From Micromonospora sp. WMMA1947 (lineage in GTDB: Bacteria; Actinomycetota; Actinomycetes; Mycobacteriales; Micromonosporaceae), in the NCBI RefSeq assembly GCF_027497355.1, contig NZ_CP114909.1:806001-870000 (forward strand): 64,000 nucleotides of DNA, in the 5' to 3' direction. The notes beneath the pieces were generated by a model that saw only the letters and a program-made list of their open reading frames with translations, searched no databases and was not told the DNA's origin. Made by a program: the position numbers and the translations under genes. Positions within the stretch are counted from its first letter, which is position 1; each line of letters begins with the position of its first letter. Shown here piece after piece: positions 33,027-41,002 of this stretch.

Positions 33027-33854
33027 CTACGGCTTGCGGGCGAGTAGCCCGACGAAGGTGTGGTAGGTGTCGGTCTGCTGCTGGGCGGGCGCGTCCGGGT
33101 CGGGACGCCACTCGGCCAGCGGCACCAGGCCCGGCTCCAGCACCGTCAGCCCGTCGGCGAAGGCGAGGATCTCCTCGTCGGTACGCCAGCGGCCGGTGCC
33201 CAGCGACTCGTTGAACACCCGCTCGACCTCGCGGGCCTTGCGGGAGCCCTCCGGATCCCGCTCACCCGGGTCGCGGAAGTGCGAGATCGCGACATAGCTG
33301 CCCGACGGCAGCGCGTCGATCAGTGCCGCCGCCACCGATCGCGGGTCCTCGTCGTCGCCGATGTGGTGCAGGATCGCGAACAGCAGGAGCCCGATCGGAC
33401 GGTCGAAGTCGAGGAACCGGCGGACGTCCGGGTCGTTGAGGATCTCCTCCGGCTCCCGGATGTCGGCCTGGATCACCGTCGCGGTGCCCTCCGCGGCGAG
33501 CAGCGCCCGCCCGTGTGCCAGAACGATCGGGTCGTTGTCCACGTACACGACGCGGGCGGCCGGGTTGTGCTCGATGGCGACCTCGTGCACGTTGCCCTGG
33601 GTCGGCAGCCCCGACCCGATGTCGAGGAACTGGTCGATGCCCGCCTCGGTCACGAGGTAGCGGATCACCCGGCGCAGGAAGGCCCGGTTCGCCTGACCGG
33701 CGGCCGGCCCGTCCGGCGTGATCCGCAGGGCGTGCTCGGCGACCTTCCGGTCGACCTCGAAGTTGTCCTTGCCGCCCAGGAAGTAGTCGTAGACCCGGGC
33801 CACGCTGGGAACGGTGACGTCGATTCCGGGCGGTGCGGCCTTGTCGCGGGTCAC
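33027..33854 (-). CDS. SAM-dependent methyltransferase, actinomycete DUF574 family
   Basis: A 275-residue protein with the family hallmark SVARVYDYFLGGKDNFEVDR at residues 17-36, then SAM motif I FLDIGSGLPT, VVYVDNDPIV and FAILHHIGDD. This family is greatly expanded in actinomycetes and has no established general substrate. GTG 33854 is the start of homologous sequence. It is divergent from the flavoprotein gene across 244 bp. Confidence 0.9.
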   Translation of the reverse strand: MTRDKAAPPGIDVTVPSVARVYDYFLGGKDNFEVDRKVAEHALRITPDGPAAGQANRAFLRRVIRYLVTEAGIDQFLDIGSGLPTQGNVHEVAIEHNPAARVVYVDNDPIVLAHGRALLAAEGTATVIQADIREPEEILNDPDVRRFLDFDRPIGLLLFAILHHIGDDEDPRSVAAALIDALPSGSYVAISHFRDPGERDPEGSRKAREVERVFNESLGTGRWRTDEEILAFADGLTVLEPGLVPLAEWRPDPDAPAQQQTDTYHTFVGLLARKP

Positions 33855-34084
33855 TGGCGTCTCCAGACTCCGTGGGCGGTTCCGGGTGTTTCGGGGAGTG
33901 TAGCGACCGTACAGGGTGGACCGTCACCCCGTTTGGGACCGCTCCCAGCGGACGAGCCCGTCACCAGGACGTTCACCGGCCGACACGCCGAAGCGCGCTG
34001 ACCGCCGCCCGGACCAGGTTCAAGGCACGGACCCCTCTTGACCAATTCGCCAGTAGCGCAGGCCCTTCTCGACAACGCGCCGGG

Positions 34085-34090
34085 TAAGAC
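34085..34090 (+). promoter_or_regulatory. -10 element TAAGAC, leaderless start
   Basis: TAAGAC ends 8 nt before ATG 34099, and no Shine-Dalgarno is present. Confidence 0.4.
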
Positions 34091-34098
34091 TGTGGGGC

Positions 34099-34626
34099 AT
34101 GAGTGAAGCGCCGGTGCTCTACCTCGTCGTCTGCGCCGCGCCACCGGCCCAGCGGATCGGCGAACTCGCCGACCTGCTGATGGCCGACGGCTGGAGGATC
34201 TGCGTGATCGCCACCCCGATCGCCGCGAGCTGGCTCGACTGCGACGCGCTCGCCGAACAAACCGGATATCCGGTACGCGCGCAGTGGCGTCGACCCGGCG
34301 ATCCCGAGCCGCACCCGCCGGCCGATGGCGCCGCAGTCGTGCCCGCCACGTTCAATACGCTGAACAAGTGGGCGACCGGGGCGAGCGACACGCTGGCGCT
34401 GGGAATCATCAACGAGCTGCTCGGCACCGGCGTGCCGATACATGTCTTCCCCCGGGTGAAGGCAACGCTTGCCGCGCACCCCGCCTACGGGCCGAACCTG
34501 CGGCGGTTGCGCGATGCGGGAGTAGTGGTACACGACGCCGATGTGCTGAGGACACCGGACGAGATGACGCCGAGCCACTGGGCGGCGGTGGTCGACGTGT
34601 TGCGCGCGGCCCGAACCGGCGCCTGA
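34099..34626 (+). CDS. Flavoprotein of the HFCD (PPC-decarboxylase-like) family
   Basis: A 175-residue single-domain flavoprotein. The Rossmann-like N-terminus VLYLVVCAAPPAQRI, the strand VCVIATP-like ICVIATPIAAS and the PATFNTLNKWATGASDTLAL block match the FMN-binding loops of PPC decarboxylase and lantibiotic EpiD-type enzymes. The catalytic His/Cys residues of those decarboxylases are not obvious, so the reaction may differ. Stand-alone gene; divergent from the methyltransferase. Confidence 0.8.
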   Translation: MSEAPVLYLVVCAAPPAQRIGELADLLMADGWRICVIATPIAASWLDCDALAEQTGYPVRAQWRRPGDPEPHPPADGAAVVPATFNTLNKWATGASDTLALGIINELLGTGVPIHVFPRVKATLAAHPAYGPNLRRLRDAGVVVHDADVLRTPDEMTPSHWAAVVDVLRAARTGA

Positions 34627-34824
34627 CAGGAGCGGGGGCACCTGGCGATTGAAGCGGAACGCAGCGCCAGAGGAGCGCTTCTTTCGTCTCGGGTCGTTGC
34701 CTTCGCCCGGAGTGTCGAGGAGCCGGCAGACCTGGTGGTGCCGCACCGACGAGTATCGATTGGCGGTGAGGTCCCCAGGTGTCCAGCACTCCGCCCGACG
34801 TACACGGGCCTCAGCGCAGCTCCG

Positions 34825-35064
34825 TTACCCACACGCCCCGCCGTGACCATCTCGTAGTCCGCAGCGCCCACCGCCGGGCAGCCGCACGTCACACCAGACC
34901 CGGTACCGCAGGTGCTGCGCGTCCTCCTCGCTGAGCGTCGTCTCACCGAAGTCGACGACATCCAGGTGCCCGAGCGACCGGGCGAGCGCGGCGGCCAGCT
35001 CGACGGCGGCGTCCCGGCCGGCCAGCGTGGTCGGCAGGTGGACGATCCAGCGCGGCTCAGTCAT
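34825..35064 (-). CDS. Small 79-aa Cys-tail protein
   Basis: ATG 35064 overlaps the DivIVA-like gene by 8 nt. The product begins MTEPRWIVHLPTTLAGRDAA, forms an Ala-rich helix, and ends VWCDVRLPGGGRCGLRDGHGG-ACG with three cysteines. Last gene of a three-gene small-protein operon. No recognised family; the Cys/Gly tail may bind metal. Confidence 0.6.
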   Translation of the reverse strand: MTEPRWIVHLPTTLAGRDAAVELAAALARSLGHLDVVDFGETTLSEEDAQHLRYRVWCDVRLPGGGRCGLRDGHGGACG

Positions 35065-35299
35065 CGTGGCCGCGCCGCCGGCAGCCGTTGTGGCGGGACT
35101 GCCACTGCCGCAAGGCCTGGCGAATCCGCTCCGACTCGGTCCGCGCCGTGGTCAGCTCCCGGTGCAGGCGGTCCATCTCGTCGGCGACCCGGCACAGGTA
35201 GTCGTGCACCTGCGCCGGGTCCAGCCCACGCCAGCGGGTGTCGAAGACGGCGCTGCGCACCTGGTACGCCTGCACCCGCTCGCCGGTCACGTAGATCAC
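35057..35299 (-). CDS. Small DivIVA-like coiled-coil protein
   Basis: GTG 35299 overlaps the upstream stop (GTGA), giving 80 residues. VRSAVFDTRWRGLDPAQVHD followed by YLCRVADEMDRL is the DivIVA domain motif (F-x-x-x-x-x-G-hydrophobic-x-x-x-x-V-x-x-hydrophobic-L), and the rest is a charged coiled coil. It is far shorter than cell-division DivIVA/Wag31 and probably serves as an adaptor. Middle gene of the operon divergent from the XRE regulator. Confidence 0.7.
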   Translation of the reverse strand: MIYVTGERVQAYQVRSAVFDTRWRGLDPAQVHDYLCRVADEMDRLHRELTTARTESERIRQALRQWQSRHNGCRRRGHDD

Positions 35300-35526
35300 G
35301 ACGCCGCCGTCCCGGCCGCCATGGCCTCGTCGGGCAGCCCGGCCGCGGCGAGCGTCGCCCTCCCCCACCGGGCCAGCCGGCAGGGGTACGGGACGCGCTC
35401 GCTGCGGCACAGCGGTCCCTGCGGCCAGTGCTCGGGCACGTGTACGCGCACGGCCAGCGCGGCGACGAGCAGTTCCTCGTCGGTGACCGGGGTGAGGACG
35501 GGAAAGTCGGCGAGTACGGCGGACAT
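35296..35526 (-). CDS. Small Cys-motif protein, paralog of the 4634-5224 product
   Basis: ATG 35526 has GGAGG 9 nt upstream and begins MSAVLADFPVLTPVTDEELL. The 76 residues carry VRVHVPEHWPQGPLCR and PCRLARWGRATL, nearly identical in pattern to the N-terminal part of the product at 4634-5224. No tail is present. The shared pattern is VHxxExWPxGPxCR-x6-PCRLxRWGR. Soluble; function unknown. First gene of the small-protein operon. Confidence 0.65.
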   Translation of the reverse strand: MSAVLADFPVLTPVTDEELLVAALAVRVHVPEHWPQGPLCRSERVPYPCRLARWGRATLAAAGLPDEAMAAGTAAS

Positions 35527-35837
35527 CGGCAGGCGCCTCCGGGTCGGGTCTCGTGGAGTGGCGCCGGGGCGGGCGGGGACGGCGGGAGCCGCGATCGGGG
35601 GACGCGGTGCCGCCGGAGCCCAGCACCCGCCCCGGGCCATGCGCTGACCATCAGTCCTTCTCCGCAGGAGGCGCATGCCCTGATGATCGTGGCCGCCATG
35701 CACATCCCGCATACGCTCGGTCACCCTTACGAAACGTGGAGCCATATGCACGGCACGTATACCGGGCCGCTCCGGAGCGGGTTGAATGGCTAGGCTCGAC
35801 TTCGGACACAGGTTCTCCGCGAACGGCGAGGTTGCCG
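35527..35837. promoter_or_regulatory. 311-bp divergent region with a 14-bp palindrome
   Basis: No gene seen. CCGCTCCGGAGCGG (35767-35780) is a perfect palindrome 57 bp before the XRE gene start, a good candidate for self-regulation. Moderately AT-rich sequence near 35690-35765 probably contains both promoters. GAGG precedes GTG 35838 at 6 nt. Confidence 0.4.
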
Positions 35838-37274
35838 GTGACACCTGCGAACTGCCCCCGCTGCGGCGGCCGCCTGGCGCGCGACAACAGCACGGGGCGC
35901 TGCGCGCCCTGCCAGGCCGCCGAACGCGACCGCCTCAGCACGCCGCCCAGGGTGCCCGACTCGTTCTGGGACCATGAACCGGTACGGACGGCGCTGGCCC
36001 GGCGGCATCTCGGGCAGGTGATCCGGGCGTACCGCCACCACCCGTACCACGGGCGGAGCCCGCTGCCGCAGAGCGTGGTCGCGGGGTGGCTGGGGATCAC
36101 GCAGGCACAGTTGAGCCGGATCGAGAACGGTCCCGCACTGGTGCATCTCGACCGGCTGACGCATTGGGCGACCGTGCTCCGCATCCCGCCGAGGTCTCTC
36201 TGGTTCTCAGTCGGTCCAGACTCCCCGGTCAGCGCTCCGGCCGACGGGATCCGCGCAACACCAGACCGGGGCCGACGAACCCTTCTGGCCGGCATCGCTG
36301 CGGTGTCGGCAGGAGCTGGGCTGGTCGGGGTCGCTGAGCAGCCCCGGCCCCGGCGTATCGGCAGTGCGGACGTCTCTCGGCTGAACGCGGTCCTGGAGCT
36401 CTACCGGTCGGTCGACTACGAATGCGGTGGCGGCCTGCTATATCGGGAGGTCGCGCGGTTCGCGGAGTCGGTATACGGAATGCTCGACTGGTCACACGCG
36501 CCCGGGCTGACACCCCGCCTGGTCGCGGCGGTTGCGGCGGCGCGTCAGTTGGCCGGCTGGACCGCGCTGGACGCCGGACGGCACGCGGACGCTCAGCGGC
36601 ATTTCGCCGCCGGCGAGCGGGCCGCGATCTCCGCTGACGATGCCCCGCTGGCGGCCCTGATCCGCTACTCGCAGGCCAAGCAGCTACAGCACCTTCGACA
36701 CAATCAGGATGCCCTGGCCGCGCTGAGGCTGGCCCACTCAAAGCTGGGGTCCCGGGCAACCCCGGCCGTGAAGGCGCTGCTCCGGGGCGCGGAGGCAGCC
36801 TCGACAGCCGCGCTCGGCGACCACCGCCACGCGCTGAGCCTTCTCGGTCAGGCGAGTGATCAGTTCGAGCGGGTGGATCCCGAGCGTGAACCGACCTGGA
36901 TGGCCTTCTACGATCGTGGCGAGCTGCTAGCCCAGTACGGCCGCGTGTACCGCGACATGGCCCGGCAGGCCGGAACGCACGCCGCACAGGCGGTGCGGAG
37001 CGTCGAGGAGGCGATCGTCGCTTTCGGCCCGGCGAACGTCCGCAGCATGGTCCTGAACGAGGTCGGCTTGTGCAGCGCGCTCTTCCTCACCGATGAGCCC
37101 GAGCGGGCGGTCGCTGTCGGCACGCGCGTGGTCGAGCAGTCGCGTGCGCTGAGTTCCAGTCGAGTGGTTGATCGAGTAATCAACCTGCGCCGCGATCTCG
37201 GACGGCACCGCCGCCTTCCCGTCGTTGCCGAATTCGAACGGACGCTCATCGCACGAGCTGCGGCCACGGCATGA
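35838..37274 (+). CDS. XRE-family regulator with N-terminal zinc ribbon and TPR-like body
   Basis: A 478-residue protein. Residues 5-24 are a zinc ribbon (CPRCGGRL... CAPC). Then a lambda-repressor-type HTH: VIRAYRHHPYHGRSPLPQSV, VAGWLGITQAQLSRIENG. The rest (about 180-478) is helical and TPR-like (ALDAGRHADAQRHFAAGERA, AVRSVEEAIVAFG). This domain order is common in streptomycete regulators that sense a small molecule or protein through the TPR region. GTG 35838 is set by the GAGG spacing. It overlaps the phosphotransferase gene by ATGA. Confidence 0.82.
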   Translation: MTPANCPRCGGRLARDNSTGRCAPCQAAERDRLSTPPRVPDSFWDHEPVRTALARRHLGQVIRAYRHHPYHGRSPLPQSVVAGWLGITQAQLSRIENGPALVHLDRLTHWATVLRIPPRSLWFSVGPDSPVSAPADGIRATPDRGRRTLLAGIAAVSAGAGLVGVAEQPRPRRIGSADVSRLNAVLELYRSVDYECGGGLLYREVARFAESVYGMLDWSHAPGLTPRLVAAVAAARQLAGWTALDAGRHADAQRHFAAGERAAISADDAPLAALIRYSQAKQLQHLRHNQDALAALRLAHSKLGSRATPAVKALLRGAEAASTAALGDHRHALSLLGQASDQFERVDPEREPTWMAFYDRGELLAQYGRVYRDMARQAGTHAAQAVRSVEEAIVAFGPANVRSMVLNEVGLCSALFLTDEPERAVAVGTRVVEQSRALSSSRVVDRVINLRRDLGRHRRLPVVAEFERTLIARAAATA

Positions 37275-38170
37275 GCGGACGGTTCTCGGAAGAAGCGATG
37301 ACCCGCGCCATGCGGGAGATCGCCGGCGGCCTCGACGTGCCAGCCGACGACGCTCGGCTCCTGCGGCTGACCAACAACGCCGTGTTCGCGCTGCCGGCAT
37401 CCGGGCTTGTCATCCGCATCGCGCGGACGCACCGGCTCCGGGACCGGATGACGAAGGTCGTTCACCTCGCGCGATGGTTCGCCGAGCTGGACGCGCCCAC
37501 GATCCGGCTGGCGCCTGGCGTGCCGCAGCCAGTGGCGGTCGGTGACTTGGTTGCCTCGGTGTGGACTTACGTGGCACCCGCCGCGCCTACCCCGACGGTC
37601 GATGACCTCGGCTCGGTGCTGCGGCGGTTTCATGCGCTCGGACCCCCACCCTTCCCACTGGCCACCTGGGATCCGATCGGGGATGCGCGTCGACGCCTGG
37701 CGGATGCCGACGGGTTGGGCGCAGAGGACCACGACTACCTGGTGACGTGGTGCGACCGCTTGGAGCCGCAGGTCGCCGATCTCAACCGGCGCGCGGAGCA
37801 GTCGCTCATCCACGGGGACGCACACGTCGGCAACCTGCTCCGGGAGGCATCGGGCGGCATCCTGCTCTGCGACTTCGACGCCACTTGTCTTGGGCCTTGG
37901 CAGGTGGACCTGGCAGCGGTCGCTGTGGGCGGGGCCCGCTTCGGAAAGACCGGGGCGCATCGGGCGCTCGCCAAGGCGTACGGGTACGACGTGATGTCCG
38001 ACCGCAACTGGCCGCTTCTGCGGGAAGCCCGCGAGCTCAAAATGATCGCTGCTGCCACGCCGCTTCTCGCGAGTTCGGCGAGCGTCGCGGCCGAATTTGC
38101 CAAGCGATTGCAGTCAGTTTCGCAAGGCGAGCACGGTCTACGTTGGAAGCCATTCGCCGATCTCGTCTGA
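37271..38170 (+). CDS. APH/choline-kinase family phosphotransferase
   Basis: A 299-residue kinase-fold protein. Brenner-type catalytic loop SLIHGDAHVGNLL and metal-binding LLCDFDATCLGPWQVDLA are intact, so it should be active. LVIRIARTH carries the ATP-anchoring residue region. Substrate could be an aminoglycoside, homoserine, choline or a macrolide; nothing decides. Coupled to the XRE regulator by ATGA, a recurring actinomycete pair whose role is not settled. Confidence 0.85.
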   Translation: MSGRFSEEAMTRAMREIAGGLDVPADDARLLRLTNNAVFALPASGLVIRIARTHRLRDRMTKVVHLARWFAELDAPTIRLAPGVPQPVAVGDLVASVWTYVAPAAPTPTVDDLGSVLRRFHALGPPPFPLATWDPIGDARRRLADADGLGAEDHDYLVTWCDRLEPQVADLNRRAEQSLIHGDAHVGNLLREASGGILLCDFDATCLGPWQVDLAAVAVGGARFGKTGAHRALAKAYGYDVMSDRNWPLLREARELKMIAAATPLLASSASVAAEFAKRLQSVSQGEHGLRWKPFADLV

Positions 38171-38209
38171 GAGCCTCTCGGCGAGCGACTGCCGCCCCGG
38201 TGGGATCCT

Positions 38210-38764
38210 GTGCTTGTGCTGGAGAATCTGCGACCACAGCACCAGACCGCAGCGGAGACCGAGGGTCTGGTGGAGCAGCTTGTGGACGTGTACCTCGATG
38301 CGCACCCCGACGACGGCCCGCGCTACACGGCCGAGCGGTGCGAACAGCAGCGCGCCGCACACATGCCCCGGGGAAGCTGGGGGCTGGTGACGGCCTACGT
38401 CGATGACGAGTTGGTCGGCTACGTCTACGGCTTCCCGCTCGGATCCGATACGCGTTGGTGGGACGGCATCCACGAACCGGTACCGGACGGCTTCATGGAC
38501 GAAGACGGGCAACGGACTTACGCGGTCTGCGAACTGGTGGTGCGGCGATCGTGGCAACGCCGGGGTATCGCGAGGGCGCGCCACGATCGGCTCCTGAGCA
38601 CCCGGCGGGAAGAGAGGGCCACGCTGCTCGTACGACCCGACCACACTGCCGCCCAGCAGGCGTATGACTCCTGGGGTTGGCGATCGGCCGGGTGGCTCCA
38701 GCCGACACGCGAGGGCGCGCCTCTGTTCGAGGTCCGCACGAAGGTACTCACGTTGCGCTCCTAG
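38210..38764 (+). CDS. GNAT-family N-acetyltransferase
   Basis: A 184-residue GNAT. Motif A, the CoA pyrophosphate loop, reads CELVVRRSWQRRGIARARH; motif B is near AYDSWGWRSAG. It probably acetylates a small molecule or protein N-terminus. GTG 38210 is used; another in-frame GTG is at 38216. It begins 39 nt after the phosphotransferase and could belong to the same transcript. Confidence 0.85.
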   Translation: MLVLENLRPQHQTAAETEGLVEQLVDVYLDAHPDDGPRYTAERCEQQRAAHMPRGSWGLVTAYVDDELVGYVYGFPLGSDTRWWDGIHEPVPDGFMDEDGQRTYAVCELVVRRSWQRRGIARARHDRLLSTRREERATLLVRPDHTAAQQAYDSWGWRSAGWLQPTREGAPLFEVRTKVLTLRS

Positions 38765-38899
38765 AGCCTTCAGAACACAAGCAGGAGTGCCTCTTCCAGC
38801 CTGTGACGCCATGCCATAAGTCGCCGCGGTCGGGCCGGCCTACGTGGTTCCCGATCACTAGCCGTTCAGTGGAAGGAGGGCCGTGGTTGGCATGACAGT

Positions 38900-39817
38900 A
38901 TGTCGATCATGGCAGATGCGGCTCTCGACCTCCGCCTTCGCAAAGCAGCTGCTGCTTGGCTGAACGAACGAGCACAGCGCCAACAGGAACTGGCGACGAA
39001 GGCAGAGCTGGCGCAGTTCATCTTCGAAGGCCGACGAGTCGCTCTCCTGGATCCACAGCGCGGTATCCGTAAGCCTGCGTTTCTTGATGCAGCGCTGTCC
39101 ATCCGCACAACGTTTACCCCGCCGTGCCACCCACCGCCTTACGAGGACCGAGAGGGACCGGACGGGCTCCTCCGATACAAGTATCGTGGAGACGACCCCA
39201 ACCACCATGAGAATATCGCGTTGCGTCGCGCGTACGAACAGCGTCTACCACTGATCTGGTTCGTTGGCATCGCACCTGCTCTCTACCTGCCGCGGTATCC
39301 GGTGTGGCTGATCGCGGACGAACCGGAACAACTGCAGTTCGCGGTTGCGCTTGACGAGGCACAGCGCTTGATCCAGCCGGGAAGCGCATTCGATACGGAC
39401 AGGCGAAGGTACGTCGAACGTCTGACGAAGCTGCGTCTTCACCAGCCGGTTTTCCGAGCCAGGGTGATACAGGCCTATGGGACGACCTGCGCGATCTGCC
39501 GGCTGCGCCACCGGTCGCTGCTGGACGCTGCCCACATCATCCCTGACGGCCAACCGGCGGGCGATCCGATCGTGCCCAACGGCCTAGCCCTCTGCAAGAT
39601 TCATCACGCGGCGTTCGATCAGAACATCATTGGAATCCGACCCGACCACCGAGTCGAGGTGCGTCCCGACATCCTGAAGGAAGTCGATGGACCGATGCTG
39701 CGTCATGGAATCCAGGAAATGCATGGATGCCAGATTGCACTGCCTAAGGAGCGCTCTGCTCATCCCCATCGTCAAAGGCTTGAGGCACGCTACGAGAAGT
39801 TTCGGGCGGCCGCCTAG
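38900..39817 (+). CDS. HNH restriction-type endonuclease (COG3440-like)
   Basis: A 305-residue protein. The N-terminal two thirds resemble the DNA-recognition part of COG3440 proteins: ALSIRTTFTPPCHPP, DGLLRYKYRGDDPNHHENIA, LPLIWFVGIAPALYLPRYPV. The C-terminus is a beta-beta-alpha-metal HNH nuclease: CAICRLRHRSLLDAAHIIPD and PNGLALCKIHHAAFDQNIIG. That architecture is seen in modification-dependent (type IV-like) restriction enzymes. No methylase is adjacent. GC is lower here (57-63% in sampled lines), suggesting acquisition. Confidence 0.82.
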   Translation: MSIMADAALDLRLRKAAAAWLNERAQRQQELATKAELAQFIFEGRRVALLDPQRGIRKPAFLDAALSIRTTFTPPCHPPPYEDREGPDGLLRYKYRGDDPNHHENIALRRAYEQRLPLIWFVGIAPALYLPRYPVWLIADEPEQLQFAVALDEAQRLIQPGSAFDTDRRRYVERLTKLRLHQPVFRARVIQAYGTTCAICRLRHRSLLDAAHIIPDGQPAGDPIVPNGLALCKIHHAAFDQNIIGIRPDHRVEVRPDILKEVDGPMLRHGIQEMHGCQIALPKERSAHPHRQRLEARYEKFRAAA

Positions 39818-39828
39818 AAGATCGCCTG

Positions 39829-40281
39829 TTAACTGGGCTCTGTCGGCCGGGCTGACGCTGGCCAGACCCGGGAAAGCAGCACCGCGATCCCACCCGCGAG
39901 CACCCCGACCATCGTCCCGGTGACCAGGCTCGACATGACCGCCGCACCCCGCACCAACGCTTCCCGCGCCCCCGGCTCCAGCCCGGCCAGCCCCGGCGCG
40001 TTCATCCCCAGCGACGAGTCCCAGAACACCTGGTGCCCGACCGCCAGGAACACCCCGTACAGCGCCCCGATCACCACTGTCGTCAGGAACGGGCGCGGCG
40101 GCCGTCGCCACAGCACGGCGGCCACCCAGCACAGCGGCGGTCCGACCGCCAGCAGCGCGGCCACGACAGTGCCCTCCGGCACCACGTCCAGGTCGTGCAG
40201 TGCCACGCGCGGGGCGGCCGGCGCGGCCAGCGCGACGAGCGCCGGCCAGGAGAACCCGAGGGTACGGCGACCCGCGCTCAT
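39829..40281 (-). CDS. Four-TM membrane protein
   Basis: A 150-residue hydrophobic protein with about four membrane helices (LGFSWPALVALAAPA, VVAALLAVGPPLCWVAAVLW, FLTTVVIGALYGVFLAVGHQ, LVTGTMVGVLAGGIAVLLS). ATG 40281 overlaps the upstream gene (ATGA). No named family. The pair looks like a minimal two-gene membrane operon, divergent from a histidine kinase gene. Confidence 0.65.
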   Translation of the reverse strand: MSAGRRTLGFSWPALVALAAPAAPRVALHDLDVVPEGTVVAALLAVGPPLCWVAAVLWRRPPRPFLTTVVIGALYGVFLAVGHQVFWDSSLGMNAPGLAGLEPGAREALVRGAAVMSSLVTGTMVGVLAGGIAVLLSRVWPASARPTEPS

Positions 40282-40847
40282 CGGGTCACCTCCGCCGGCC
40301 CGGAGTCCGGTGCCGAAGCGAGTGCCGACTGCGGAACGGACGCGGTCGAACGCACGAATCTCAGCAACGCGACGAACGCCAGCACGGCCGTCACCGCGCC
40401 TCCGGCGAAACGCACCCAGTGGCCGGCGACGAACTCGGCCGCGACCTGACGCAGGTACTCCGGCGAGTGCGTCCCCACCGGGTCCACGAACATGATCTCG
40501 TTGCGCGGCCAGAAGAAGACAGCGGAGAACAGGAACTCGCAGACGACGAAGACGGCTGTGGCTCCGGCGACCCACCAGCGCAGCCGCCGGTCGCGCCAGG
40601 TGAGCAGCGTCGCGGCGACGCTGCTCAGGATCACCGACGCGCCGAGCGGCGGGAAGTAGTCGTGCGGGCCGCCGTGGACGAGGAACTCGCGGGCCCGGTC
40701 GAGCGAGGCGGGCGCGTCGTTGAAGACGTTCGGGTAGAGCATCACGGTTTCGGCGGCGACCCCGCCGAACGACATCATCGACGCCCAGACCATCACAATA
40801 AGGGCGAACCAGGTCAGTCTTGTGCGTACCACGAGGGTTATCCTCAC
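40278..40847 (-). CDS. Membrane protein, DUF1772/anthrone-oxygenase-like
   Basis: A 189-residue protein with four membrane helices. AETVMLYPNVFNDAPASLDR, the RNEIMF segment and WVRFAGGAVTAVLAFVALLR resemble the DUF1772 family (anthrone oxygenase-like membrane proteins). GTG 40847; a second GTG is a few codons downstream. TAGCGT lies 18 nt before the start. Assignment is tentative. Confidence 0.6.
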   Translation of the reverse strand: MRITLVVRTRLTWFALIVMVWASMMSFGGVAAETVMLYPNVFNDAPASLDRAREFLVHGGPHDYFPPLGASVILSSVAATLLTWRDRRLRWWVAGATAVFVVCEFLFSAVFFWPRNEIMFVDPVGTHSPEYLRQVAAEFVAGHWVRFAGGAVTAVLAFVALLRFVRSTASVPQSALASAPDSGPAEVTR

Positions 40848-40989
40848 GTTTCGGGGACGCCATCGACGCTAGGTCGGCCGTCCTCGGCCGTCGTCCGCGT
40901 GGCCGCGCGACCGGATGTCGCTTCTCGGCGTACGCCTCGGGGTCGTCCCTGACGCCTGCGGACGACAGCGGTGAGGGTCCGCGCGGACC

Positions 40990-40995
40990 TAGGCT
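40990..40995 (+). promoter_or_regulatory. -10 element TAGGCT, leaderless start
   Basis: TAGGCT ends 7 nt before GTG 41003. Confidence 0.45.
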
Positions 40996-41002
40996 CGAAG
41001 GC

